This document shows, one piece after another, positions 33,537-44,844 of a stretch of 64,000 nucleotides of DNA. This stretch comes from Neocallimastix lanati (nom. inval.). Lineage: Eukaryota > Neocallimastigomycota > Neocallimastigomycetes > Neocallimastigales > Neocallimastigaceae. Where the stretch lies: the NCBI GenBank assembly GCA_016946835.1, contig JACVTC010000126.1, positions 144,501 to 208,500 on the forward strand, given 5' to 3'. The translations under genes were made by a program, and so were the position numbers. The notes under the pieces are model-generated. The model saw only the letters and a list, made by a program, of their open reading frames with translations, did not search any database and had not been told where the DNA came from. Positions within the stretch are counted from its first letter, which is position 1. Each line of letters opens with the position of its first letter.

Positions 33537-34280
33537 ATTATTAAATATTAATTTAGTTCTTTCTTAATATTAAAACATATTTTATTTATAATGTTTTTTT
33601 ATTTATTTATTTATTTATATATCTATTTTTAATAACTTTTAATATAATTTTGGTTGTCTCTCAATAATTTTAATATTTATTTAAAATTATTTATTATAAA
33701 CTTTTATATTAATAATGAAATATTTACAAGTCCAACTAATTTATCTTTATAAGTACAACTATTGGAAATAATTCCAGAATCAAACATTTCAATATGTTCT
33801 TTTGGTAACCATCTATTTAAATTTAATAAATAAGGTCCATGAATATCTGTAAATGATGAATAAAAAAAAAAAATGTCGTATTTCGTTGATTTTCTCTTTA
33901 GAATATAATTCACAAAAATTGAATAATTATCAAAATCCATTGTTGAATTATATTTATTTAGTGATTCCATTTCTAATGTAATATTTAGATTATTAGTTCT
34001 GGAATATCTATTAAAAGAGTTTATTATTAAAGAATATAATGAATCATCATAAACATATATTAGAGCTTTAATGGATATGGAATATATAAAATCTTAAAAC
34101 ATATATTTAATTAATATATATATATATATTACATATATAAGTATTTCAAAAAAAATAAAATAAAATATATATAAATATATATATATAAAAATTATAAATG
34201 ATGCTTTATAATATTGTTATATATTTATATTTACTTAAATTTAATATTATGAATATTAATTTTTGGATATTTAAATTCAT
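31259..34280 (-). CDS. Class C-like GPCR with bacterial solute-binding-protein ectodomain (5 exons, 745 aa)
   Basis: Minus-strand exons: 34280-34235, 34092-33728, 33406-33235, 33041-32898, 32769-31259. They total 2238 nt and close in frame. The short first exon supplies a start and, joined to exon 2, a clean signal peptide (about residues 1-25). Residues of about 26-400 resemble an ABC-transporter family 1 solute-binding protein: YDIFFFYSS, then LNRWLPKEH, and across the exon 2/3 junction LVGLPVSLRI followed by PKTWDELIETG, the hallmark of sugar-binding members. Seven membrane helices follow from about 419 to 662; CKLRVVLLFTGMCLY resembles the class C TM3 region. The cytoplasmic tail of about 80 residues is Ser/Asn-rich. 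This is a fusion of a bacterial-type ligand-binding domain to a eukaryotic receptor core. A sugar or oligosaccharide ligand is plausible but unproven. The gene is convergent with the beta-helix GPCR. Confidence 0.85.
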
Positions 34281-34425
34281 TTTTGTTAATTTATTATTAT
34301 TAATTTTATTTTATGATATTAATATACATATATTTAATATATTAAGATGGTATTTTTATAACAATAGTCAATTCTTTAAAAAAAATATATATAAAATATA
34401 TAAAATTAATTAAAAATATAGTAAT

Positions 34426-34461
<36 letters not shown>

Positions 34462-34469
34462 TTAAATAA

Positions 34470-34514
<45 letters not shown>

Positions 34515-36615
34515 TGATGTATGGATGTTTAAGTTATTATATAATTTTTTATATTTTTAAAATACTTTTAATACTCTTATTTAAAATATTATAATATATA
34601 TTTAATTTATTTATAATGTTAAAAACAAAATTTTAAAAATAAAACTTTAAATAAATATTTTTACCAAGGAAATACAAAAAAAATATTTTTAAATATTAAT
34701 ACTATTAAGATTTAATACATTATTTCATAAAAATTAGAATTAAAAAAATAGTTAATAGTATTACTAATTTAAATTATATAAATATTTTTTTATGAATATA
34801 TAATTGTGTAATATTATATCAACATTTTGATATGAATATATTCTAAACTAATAAGATAAAAATTTTAATATGAATATGATTAAAAACTTAAATTAATAAT
34901 ACGATACAATATTGATAATAATTAATAATAATATTATTATTATTATAATTATTAGTTTATAATGCGATGCGATTTCTTTTTTTAATATTTTCATTTATTA
35001 ATTGATTTTAAAAGATAATTATTTATACTATCAATTTTTGGTTTATTGTTTAAATAAAAAAAAATGATTATGTAAAAGTTTATTATATAGTAAATTCTTT
35101 CTTTTATTATGATGACTTACCTTAATAATATATAAAATTTGAGAGTATTACCGATCCTTATTAATTTATTTTTTATTTTTAAATTTTAGGTATAACTAAA
35201 ATAAAAATTATAAAATAAAAAAACGATAAAATATATAAATATAATAAATTAGCCTTATATAAATATATTCTACTTTATTTAATAAAATATCTAAAGTTGA
35301 TTTTTTTAATATATGATAATTTTAATTATTATGGATAAATTAAAATTATGGTATCACCATATTTCTATAAAATAACTTTTAAAATTTATTTTATCATAAT
35401 TATTTCATTTTATATAGTATAAATTTTATATATATATATATATATGTAAGTAAAATAACATATATATATATATATGTTATTTTACTTTTTAAAATTAATC
35501 ATTTTCTTCTATAAAATTTTTATTTATAATAAAAATAGGAAATAAGGATATTTATTTCTAATAATATTAATAGACTTTTTAAAAGAAACAAAAATTTGTG
35601 AGACCCATAAAAATTGCATTAAATTACCAAACTAAGGTTATTTTTTTGGAGGTAACTATAAAATAAATTATCATAGTTATAAGCAAAATAAATTATTCTT
35701 GTTTTAATTAAAAATAATATTTGATTTAATAAAAACAAATTTATTTATTTAAATATATTATATAAAACAGTATTTTATATTAATTTTTTAATAAAAAATT
35801 AGCAAAAGGAGTTTCTTTTTTTAATATTTTTCAATAATATATACATATATATTTTATTTGTCTTTTTTTCGTTATTACAATATATATAATATCGTTATAT
35901 TAAAATTGAATTTCATTTCAGTTTTAATGTTTAATATGTAACTGTCTATTCAAGATATTATTAATTATTGTCTTATGAAATATTTAAAGTTCATAAAGTT
36001 TATTTGTTTAATTTTATGTTTTAGAATATTAAAAAAAAAGAAAAAAGAAAAAAAAAGAAATTTTTAAATTTTAAAATTTTCTTATTAATAAAAAATCTTA
36101 TTCTTTCAAAAAATATATATATATATATATATTAATTATATCTCAAGACACAAAAAATTATTATTTTAAAATGTTTTTATAAATTTTGAAAGAATTCTAA
36201 TTTTAAATTTTATCATTATTATATAATTTTATATATATATAATTTTAAAAATTTTATTAATTTTAAATATAAAAACCAATATATTTTTGACTTATATATC
36301 AAATATTTATAATTTTAATTTTGAAAAAATATTATTAAATATTTTTTTTTTATTAACCATTACTTATATATATATATATTATATAATAAACAATAATCAT
36401 TTGTTTAAAAATATCAGATTTAACCAATAATTATATTTGTTAATGATAATTAACTATAAAATTATATTTTTTTAAAAAATAATAATAATAAAAATAGATT
36501 AAGTAATAGATATATATTTAATAATTTTTTTTTTATAGTTTATTTTAATATTTTTAAAATATTTATTACTTTAAATTGATTTTTATGAATAGATAGTATT
36601 GATATCCATAAACTA
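34281..36615. other. Intergenic region between the solute-binding GPCR and NagZ genes
   Basis: Starts with the GPCR promoter side. A poly-A tract at about 34429-34459 is followed by an (AAT)n run to 34512. A perfect 40-bp palindrome lies at 35448-35487. The remainder is AT-rich with no open frame worth reporting. Confidence 0.55.
35448..35487. repeat. Perfect 40-bp palindrome
   Basis: AAGTAAAATAACA, then seven TA units, then TGTTATTTTACTT. The two 13-base arms are exactly complementary and the centre is self-complementary. The AT centre could arise by chance in this DNA, but the mixed arms are less likely to. Confidence 0.85.
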
Positions 36616-38202
36616 TTAACATATTTTTTGATATGAATGACGTGTGAGTACTATTGGAAGTTTGCCTACAGCATTAATTTCACCTTTCAAAAATTTGATT
36701 AAGCTTCTAAGTGAATTAGGTGTACATTCATATAAGGTGTAGTAATTAATATTCTCATCCAATGATAAATAATCATATGGATTTCTTATTGATATTACAT
36801 AAAAATTTGAACAGCTTTGATTTAATTCATTAATCATTTTTGCTTGTAATGGTTCAGTAAAAGCATTAAAGGAAATAAAGATTATTGTATCATATTCCTT
36901 GGCCTTCTTAATTAATTCTTCAGAGTATTCGTTCATTTTATATTCCTGAGTATATACAGATGGAATTTCTTTAGAAACAAATTCTATGATACTTGTATTA
37001 TCTGCTATATCCTCACAAGCATTTGATATAGATGTTTTACATCCATATAATATTATTTTCCCTTTTAATTCTAATTTTTTTCTTCTGACATATGTTAGTG
37101 AAGAATCCACTATACTTTGTATGATTTTTGCTTGATGATTATCATTAAATATATCCAGAGAACCTTTACTATTAAAAAATACTTTATTCATTGCAGAATA
37201 AACTTGTGTTTTATATTTTAATATTCTTTCAATTTTAGAATTAATTTCCTCTAATGTAATTAAATGATCTTGAATAGCTTGTTTTATCATGTTTATAGAA
37301 TTAATTTGACGTTCTTTCGTATGACATACACATGCTAAGTCAATACCTGCTGATAATCCTTTAATAACACCAACTGGTGTTGTAATTCCTTCTGAAATTG
37401 CTTTCATTTCCATGCAATCACTAGTAATTAATCCGTCATAATTTAATTCTTTACGCAGTATACCTTGTATAATATTTTTTGATAACGTAGCAGGATTTTC
37501 TTCATCTACCTTCTGAAAAATAATATGTGCACACATGATATTTTTAACTCCATTATTAATAGCCTCTTTAAATGGTTTCAATTCCATATCATATAGTCTT
37601 TTTTTATCATAAGGTAGAATCGGTAAGCTTAAATGACTATCTATTTCAACATCTCCATGTCCAGGAAAGTGTTTTGCTGTAGCAATTAGATCTTCATCTT
37701 GCATACCTTTAATGAGATTAACACCAAATTGACTAACTATATTTGGATTATCTGAATAACTTCTTATACCAATAATAGGATTTTTAGGATTATTATTAAT
37801 ATCTAGTGATGGGGCAAAATTGACATTGATACCTAAAGACATTAAATGCTTACCCATCATATGGCCAATTATATTAGCATTTTCTACTTTTGTGGCTGCT
37901 AAAGTCATTGATCCTGGATAAAAAGTAGCTTTATTCATAATTTTGACGACCATTCCTCCTTCCTGATCTATAGCAATAAATGGCATTATTCCTATTTCTC
38001 TCATTACAACATCATGAAGATCACGAGTTAATTTTTCCAATTGTTGTAAACTTTTTATATTTCTTGAAAATAAAATAAAATTTCCAAATTTATAGTCATG
38101 GATCATTGTTCGAATTTCATCTGTTAATACAGGTTCATTAAAACCAATAATCAGGAGTTGTCCTAACTTTTCTTCTACTGATAAATCCCTAATATCTTTC
38201 AT
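36616..38202 (-). CDS. GH3 beta-N-acetylhexosaminidase, NagZ-like (intronless, 528 aa)
   Basis: A single uninterrupted frame. IDQEGG (78-83) and KHFPGHGD (177-184) followed by DSHLSLP (188-194) are the NagZ substrate and His/Asp acid-base loop. TSDCMEMKAI contains the predicted nucleophile Asp262. NagZ enzymes release N-acetylglucosamine from muropeptides or chitin-like fragments by a retaining mechanism. The catalytic barrel ends near 345; a second domain (about 370-528) resembles the C-terminal domain of two-domain Firmicutes enzymes. No signal peptide is visible, so the protein is probably intracellular. Absence of introns and the bacterial-type motifs suggest transfer from a gut bacterium. 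Polyglycine-free but high-AT codon use matches its neighbours, so any transfer is old enough to have ameliorated. Other GH3 specificities remain possible. Confidence 0.85.
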   Translation of the reverse strand: MKDIRDLSVEEKLGQLLIIGFNEPVLTDEIRTMIHDYKFGNFILFSRNIKSLQQLEKLTRDLHDVVMREIGIMPFIAIDQEGGMVVKIMNKATFYPGSMTLAATKVENANIIGHMMGKHLMSLGINVNFAPSLDINNNPKNPIIGIRSYSDNPNIVSQFGVNLIKGMQDEDLIATAKHFPGHGDVEIDSHLSLPILPYDKKRLYDMELKPFKEAINNGVKNIMCAHIIFQKVDEENPATLSKNIIQGILRKELNYDGLITSDCMEMKAISEGITTPVGVIKGLSAGIDLACVCHTKERQINSINMIKQAIQDHLITLEEINSKIERILKYKTQVYSAMNKVFFNSKGSLDIFNDNHQAKIIQSIVDSSLTYVRRKKLELKGKIILYGCKTSISNACEDIADNTSIIEFVSKEIPSVYTQEYKMNEYSEELIKKAKEYDTIIFISFNAFTEPLQAKMINELNQSCSNFYVISIRNPYDYLSLDENINYYTLYECTPNSLRSLIKFLKGEINAVGKLPIVLTRHSYQKIC

Positions 38203-39260
38203 CTTACTATATATATATATATATATTTTTTTTTATATGAATTTATTATTGAATTTTTAAAAATGGTGTGTATTATTAACAATTTTAATAATATTTTATG
38301 TAATTATATATATATATATATATAACAATATAATATATATTAAAAATATCAATTAAGTTTTTATATAAATAAAAATATAAGTTAATAAAATATATATATA
38401 TATATTTTACAAATTTTATTTTTTCCAATGAAATTTAAATTGAATAGAAATTATAATTATTATTAATTCTTTGTTAAATTTTAATAATTAATAAATTAAT
38501 AAAATATACATATTAAATATTTATCATCATATTCATGTTAATTATCCCTATCATTTTTAATTTTTTTTTTTTTATTATTATTAAGATTAATTCATTATTA
38601 TTATAATCATCATTACCATTATTATTAATTAATATTTAAAACACATTAAAAAAATATTATTAAAAAAAATTATAGAAATAATTCTGTATATATTTAGTCT
38701 AAATTATCAATCTCATAATAATATGAGATATGGTAATATTTAAAAAGAAACTTTTTTTATTAATAATCATTTGGAATAGTATGAAATAAATATTTTTTTT
38801 TTAGTAATATTCCATTGTAAATTTATATATCTTAATAAATGGAAAAATAAATAAATAAAATACTTATATTTATAAATATATACACATAAATTTTTTTATA
38901 AGTAAATACCTTAAAAAGACTAATAAAAAAAAAAATAAATAAAGAAATAAATAATATAAAACCTAATTAATACTAAAAAAAATTAGTTAACTATTTGATA
39001 CTTCACACATCTATCCAGAATCTTTCAACATTAATAAGAGTAATAATCAAAGTAATATCCATCAGAACAATGATGCTAGTTTCTCCAATTCTAATAGTTT
39101 AACTGTAATAACTATTAACACTATCTCATATCTCATTTTATACCATCATACTCAATAACTAATAATCCAACAACTCTCAGTTCTTCTAATAATTATTCTA
39201 ACACAGTAATCTAATAATTTCAATATGAATTTTACCACAAATTTAAACTTTTCAGCTTTT
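38203..39260. other. Intergenic region upstream of the NagZ-like gene
   Basis: TA dinucleotide runs lie immediately before the start codon. From about 38990 the sequence becomes less AT-rich and Ser/Asn/Thr-coding in broken frames, probably the worn 5' part of the LINE debris that follows. Confidence 0.5.
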
Positions 39261-39269
39261 AATTCAAAT

Positions 39270-40275
39270 TCATATTCTTTTTTTTGTTTAAGTTAGGAAC
39301 ACTAATGGTTGGAATTTTGAAAAGAAAGATAATGTTGAATTTTTTCATTTCTATATATAAGTGTATTTTTATTATTTTTTCTTTCAAGAAACAAGTAATG
39401 ATTTAGGATTAAATAGTAATAACACTTGTTGTCTTAAGCTAAAAAAAACTTTAAATATTTTTCTAGAAACTGACCTCACAGTACCTGGTAAAAGAGGACT
39501 TTTTTTTTAGGTTATCATAACTCTTGTCATGGTTTTTTTAAAAATAATTCATATGAATATATTATCTCTTTATGTACTTATAATCCAGAGAATGACATTA
39601 AATGATAAATTAGTAATGTATTTGTTCCTCAAAGAAAGCATAGAAATTTTATTGATTTAGCTGAAAAGGATATTATTTCGTGGTTAAATAATCATACTTC
39701 ACATGCTGCTATCTCAGTTGATGACTTTAATTTATCTACTATCAATCTCAACTCATGAATATTAGATTATGTTGAATGGTCCTTTTTTTTTTCATTAAGA
39801 GGTTCTTTTATATCATGATGTAGAGGTGTTCTAGAATCAGACATTGATCACTCTTTAGTGAATACTTACATGCTTAATTTCTTATCTCATGGATCGTTTA
39901 TTGGCTTTCCATTTATTCCTGATAACAAATCTCATTTTAATCTCAGGAAAGACAATTCCTACTGATAACTCATTTTCTATTTCTAAAAAGACAGTTAAGA
40001 GGAATAAGTTTAAATGTTTGTCTGAAAATGAATCAATTACTAATAATAACTCTTTAGCAGTACTAGATGAATCTATTTTAGATTTCAATGTTTCTATAGA
40101 TGAAGCTACAGAAAAGTTTATTTCTGCTTGTCAATTGCAAAAGATCTCAATTTAATGTTAGATACGGAAATCAGAAAGTCATATTTCTACATGTTACAAA
40201 ATATTTTCAATTTACAAAAATCTAAAATGAATTTATATCATGAACTTTATTTAGTTATTAATTGAATTATGATGT
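39270..40275 (+). mobile_element. Decayed LINE endonuclease-region fragment
   Basis: Broken plus-strand frames give blocks resembling an APE-type endonuclease. They are RNTNGWNFEKKDNVEFF (about 39295-39345), YNPENDIK with VPQRKHRNFIDLAEKDI (about 39580-39680), VDDFNLSTI (about 39715-39745), in the position of the GDFN motif, and SDIDHSLVNTYM (about 39838-39875). The downstream open stretch 39889-40155 overlaps this decay in a different frame. No intact domain remains and no reverse-transcriptase block follows, so the element is truncated. Confidence 0.5.
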
Positions 40276-40433
40276 AAATTTTTTAAATCACGTAGTAAAA
40301 AAAAAAAAAAAAAAAGAAAATTTTATATATATAAAATTTGAAATAATATTTATAAAAAAAAATTTTTTTTTTTTTTATTTCCGATATGTACCGCCATTTG
40401 TGGGAATATTGACTTAATCACAATACTTCTATA

Positions 40434-40668
40434 TAGGCAAAAATGTCCCTACTAAACTGCTTTACTGAGTATTCAATATTGGTACTATGGCATGCATATT
40501 ATTGCTGATAATTTTCTGGTACACTTTTTCTCGGATTGCTTCTCCTAACTTCCCTTTTGAAGAAAGGCTAATATAATCTAACCCATGAAGATACGTACTA
40601 GCTTCCTTGGTAAATGCATAAACTTCAGAAAGGTTGCAATTTAGTAGAATATATCTACATGTACACAT
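40434..40668 (-). repeat. Dispersed repeat, copy 2
   Basis: 40434-40586 is the same-orientation partner of 8341-8490. The minus-strand open frame here extends further than in copy 1 (to 40668) and reads as decayed polyprotein. It abuts the LINE endonuclease fragment, which makes a retroelement origin likely but does not prove it. Confidence 0.55.
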
Positions 40669-41370
40669 GAAATCATGTATCCAAATGCTAATAATTCTCT
40701 CGTAAATAATTTAAATGACAGTACTTGCCCAACCTTCTCAGGCCCACAGTTTGGATAGTGTCTTATCTATATTACTATGGAAATTTAGGATAATATTATA
40801 TGCATAAAGGAAAATAAAAAAAAATTTGTAATGTTTGATAAATTGTAGTAATATGGAGAATTAATATTAATCTCTTTAAAAATTTCATTATGAAATAAAA
40901 AATATATATTTAAAAATAAAATATTTAAGTTTTTTAAACTATAAATTACTCTAAGATTTCATTAGAAAAAATAATAAATAAATAAACATATTTTATTATA
41001 TATAATATGTCTCTTTATTTTACTATTTAATAAAAATATATAAAAAAAATTAATATAAAAGCATTTAATTATTTTTATATAATTATTAATATTTATATAT
41101 ATATAAAGAACTAAAATTTATCTTTAATTTTTATTCAATTTTTTTTTAATTATTTTATTATTAATTTTTATATTTTCAATTTTTATATAATTATATTTTT
41201 TTTATTATTATTTTTATATTTTTATCCTTTTTAAATTAGCTCATATTATTTTTTATTTTAATCTTTTTTAAAATTACAATATGCTATTAAAATATTATTT
41301 TTAAAAGTACTCATATATTATTATAATAATAATATCTTAAATCTCTTAAATTTTAAAGAAAGATACTATT
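40669..41370. other. Intergenic AT-rich DNA
   Basis: The first 100 bases are less AT-rich and may belong to the repeat on the left. The rest is AT-rich with nothing recognisable. Confidence 0.5.
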
Positions 41371-41379
41371 TATTGATGT

Positions 41380-42140
41380 TTTATCTGATTCCATGTACTA
41401 CTAAATATTTTACTATAGTTTCATTTCCTGATTTACAGGCAATAAATAATGATATTTTAACGTTGTGTAATCCTGAGGCGATATTGTTATATTTATATTT
41501 GTACCATGTTCCACTAAATATTTTACCCTAGCTTCATTTCTTGATTAACAGGCTATAAACAGTAGTGTTTCACGATTTTTTTTATATATCATTCTTCACC
41601 AAGTATTAAATAATAGCCACATTTTTCAATTTAAATTGAAATGGTTTATTCCAATAATATTGATTCTAAAACTAATAAAATATTTTAATGTAAAAATTGA
41701 TCCAATGTTACATGCAGCAAATAAATTTTTTTTTATGCTTAAATTTGAAATAATAAACTTCGATTCTTCATTAAAAGATTTAAATTCATATTTTTTAATT
41801 TGTTGAATTAACTTTAATGTAGATATTAGATTTTTAAATTTATAATAAATAAGTAAATTTATAATAAAATCATTGTCAAAAAAAATTATAATTATTAAAA
41901 ATAACAATAGAATTTGACGATAGTTGATTAAATTTTTAATTAATTTGGTTGTTATATTTAAATAAGGAAATTTTCAACCATAAATATCAACCTGTCTTCA
42001 TCTGAAAGATTTCTTTGGAAAATTTCATAGACAATGTCATTATTTGTGTTGGAATGTTTACGTTTATCTTTGACAATTAAATATTTTATTTTTTTTACAT
42101 TACCTAAATCAATAACTTCTATATAATAATCAATATTATC
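41380..42140 (-). pseudogene. Broken ankyrin-repeat gene
   Basis: On the minus strand, translation in shifting frames gives an N-terminal piece near 42110-41965 (GNVKKIKYLIVKDK; then IFQRNLSDEDRLIF). An open stretch at 41907-41626 includes LFAACNIGSIFTLKYFI. Further repeats lie at 41580-41380 (LLFIAC, RVKYLVEHG, then LFIACKSGNETIVKYLV). These follow the ankyrin pattern LL.AC..GN..IVKYL...G. Stops and frameshifts between the pieces show decay. Product similar to the ankyrin family that is common in gut fungi. Confidence 0.6.
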
Positions 42141-43190
42141 TTTATTAATTTTATTTACTCTATTAAAAATACTCTTTTAAAAATACTCTTTAATTGTTTA
42201 AATTACAATTTCAAATGGAATTTATTATTACAATAATAGTTTATAAACTTTTTTATTTATTTATCTATTTATTTATCTATTTATTTTTTTATTTATTTTA
42301 GTTTATTTTTATTTTTATTTATACCTTAATATTTATTATACTTCATTTTTATTTTATTTTATTTTTATTAATACTTGTACATACATCACCTATATATTTT
42401 ATTTTATTTATTTTATTTTATTTCATTTTATTTCGTTTCATTTTATTTTATTTTATTTTCTACTTCAATCGATTATCCCTATTGCTATTGACTAGTAATG
42501 GTCTTATTCAATAGGTTTTAAATCAAATCCTACAACCAAAAGCGTCAATGCTAACAACACAGTAAGTCAGACCAGCATATGACCAACTCAACCAGTGAGG
42601 ATTATAATATTACGTAATAAAATTATGTATATCAGTGTGAGGTCAAAAATTATTACTGTACGATAGTGCTTTTGCAAAGTCTTACATGTATTAATTAATG
42701 ATTGACTGGAATCTAGAATACATTATACAATATATAAATTTTATTTTTTATATATTATTAATTTTAATTTTATTTTATTTTAAAAAATTTAAATATTTGT
42801 ATTTTAATTAGAAAATTGATTAATTAATAAAGATGATATATTCTTTGCTACTGTTAAAAAGTAAAAAAAAAAAAAAAAAAAAAAGAAAAAAAATTAACGA
42901 AAAAGGTCTACATAAATTTGATCATTCAGATAAGAAGCTTATTCATACTTTTATAATGAAATTTCAATCTTGAACACATCGTTCAGTTATGTAATTCAAA
43001 AAATAGGCGAAACCGAAAGGATACAGAGAGAGGCATATTTATATATAGGTTTCATCGTCTAAAATCTTTTAGTTGTTGAGTAAAGAGTGTTTAAAATATT
43101 ATGTATATAAATTTTAAAAAATGAAAAAATCAATCAAAGAACCTATTTATTAAAAAAAAAAAGATATCTAAATTTTAATTTATTTTTTAA
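42141..43190. other. Intergenic: pentanucleotide repeats and a less AT-rich patch
   Basis: 42240-42470 contains TTTA/ATTTT arrays. 42460-42620 is less AT-rich; AGCGTCAATGCTAACAACAC with CAGTAAGTCAGACC resembles the LINE tail at 16270-16310 at perhaps two-thirds identity, so it may be a diverged third copy. 42850-42890 is poly-A. No gene. Confidence 0.4.
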
Positions 43191-43199
43191 TATAATATT

Positions 43200-43490
43200 A
43201 GTGATAGAATTAAAGTTTGTATTCCAGCTAATCTCAAAGGTTGTGGTTTTCAATGCACTTCATACATTAAAAAATTATTATATGAAAAATACTTAGCTTT
43301 CAATAATATTAAAGCATTTCCACTTAAATCTGATCTTTCAGATGTTGAAGAATTTCTTCAAGTTAATAGATCTTATGTAGAAAATTTTAGTTCTACTAAA
43401 TCAATTAGAAACAATATTTAGTTTTTAAGATTCAAAGAGGTTATTAATTCTGCATCTAACCAGACTTTCTCAACAACAACAACAAAATAA
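43200..43490 (+). other. Unidentified coding-like fragment
   Basis: An open plus-strand stretch of about 75 codons without a start begins near 43200 and reads RIKVCIPANLKGCGF and later SDLSDVEEFLQVNRSY. It stops at a TAG near 43420 and resumes in frame for about 20 codons. It is bounded by poly-A on both sides. Codon-like composition suggests decayed coding sequence, possibly from a retroelement. Not recognised. Confidence 0.3.
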
Positions 43491-43682
43491 AAAAAAAAAA
43501 AAAGAAACAAAACAAAAAACAAAAAACAAAAAACAAAAAAAAAAAAAAACATAAAACGAAACAAAACCAACCCCAATAACAAAACCAACCCCAATAAGTT
43601 TAAGCAAACTCTAACCCTAACTCCTATAATTTGAAAGGGTACAATATACAGATTTAAAGTATTTTAAAGTTTTAAAAGTTTG

Positions 43683-44361
43683 TTCCATCCATTTCAGAGA
43701 TAACCTTTGTTTTTTCCTTCATTTCATCGATTTCAATTTGACTCATACTTCCTTCTTTAGAAATGAATATCTAAATAATCTTTTGAAGTTTTTTTCTATT
43801 TCATTAATATGATTAACAAAACAACAAAACCATCAATGTATTTTCTAAATTTACAAGTTTCTTCCCAAGCTTTCATGAAAGCCTGTTTTTTGTTCTTATT
43901 TACTTGCTTTGTCGGTAATATTTTTATTGATTAAAAGTGAATTTAATGGACAATACTTATTATTTTCATCTTTTTCATAATTGTACTTTATACCTAAATA
44001 AGCAATTCTCATGATATTATCAATACCAGCAACAGCAACTTGATTAGAATCTTTGCATTCTGGAATATCTGCAATTTTCATTTTATAGTATTTTGTACAT
44101 TTTTCAGATTCACCTTTTTTTACAAAGATCATCAATATTTTTATCAACTTTAGTACTATTATTAATATCGCATTCCTCATATTCATTAGTTAACTTATTT
44201 ACTGCATCATTGAATTCTTTTTTAATTGGGAATATAGGATTAATACCTAAATAACTTGTAATCATAATTATCAGTATCAGTTTTTTCTTCTCTTTTAACT
44301 ATTCTACCTGGAAAAGTATAGGCAATAGCTAAAAAAGTTAAGGCATTAATAGTAAATTCAT
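43683..44361 (-). pseudogene. Degenerate copy of the Cys-rich secreted-protein gene
   Basis: Starts with ATG at 44361-44359 and parallels the neighbour at 44845-45648. It has a signal-like leader (AIAYTFPGR), then YLGINPIFPIKKEF, CTKYYKMKIADIPECKDS and DENNKYCPLNS, each matching the other copy. At least three frameshifts break it: one base missing within the first two codons, one near the YLG block and one at the CKKGESEKC block. It then has a stop after ITDKASK at 43896. Homology continues to about 43690 in other frames (YIDGF). The gene arose by tandem duplication. Confidence 0.75.
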
Positions 44362-44779
44362 TTTGTTGTTTTAAAGAAAATCTAATAAATTAAATGTAAT
44401 TAACTCAAAAAATATTAAATATATATATAATATATATAAAAAAAATAATTTATTATATTTTTATTTTATTTAAAAAAAAATTTTCTTTCTTTTTTTTTTT
44501 TTTTTTTTTTATATTTCTTCTCTTTTATAATTTCTAAAAAGTTTAATTCTATTTTTTTTTAAAATATTTTATTACAATTAAAAATATTGCTTGGATAATA
44601 CTTGCAATAGATATAATAAATAAATTTATAATTAAATTATAGATATTGTATTGTACAACTTAACTATAAAAACAATGAAAAATTAATTATTGTTATAAAA
44701 ATTATTTATTAATATTAATTATTTATAACACTATGTAATAATATATTCAAAACATTCTCCAAAGAATTTCCTATTTGAG

Positions 44780-44814
<35 letters not shown>

Positions 44815-44844
44815 AATATTTTTATTTGTTAAAAAATATTTATC

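Noticed and set aside
34198-34413. Plus-strand 71-residue frame
   Set aside because: Overlaps antisense the first exon and first intron of the solute-binding GPCR, which has a frame-consistent model.
43607-43622. Telomere-like CTAACCCTAACTCC
   Set aside because: Only about two CCCTAA-like units; too short to be a telomeric tract.
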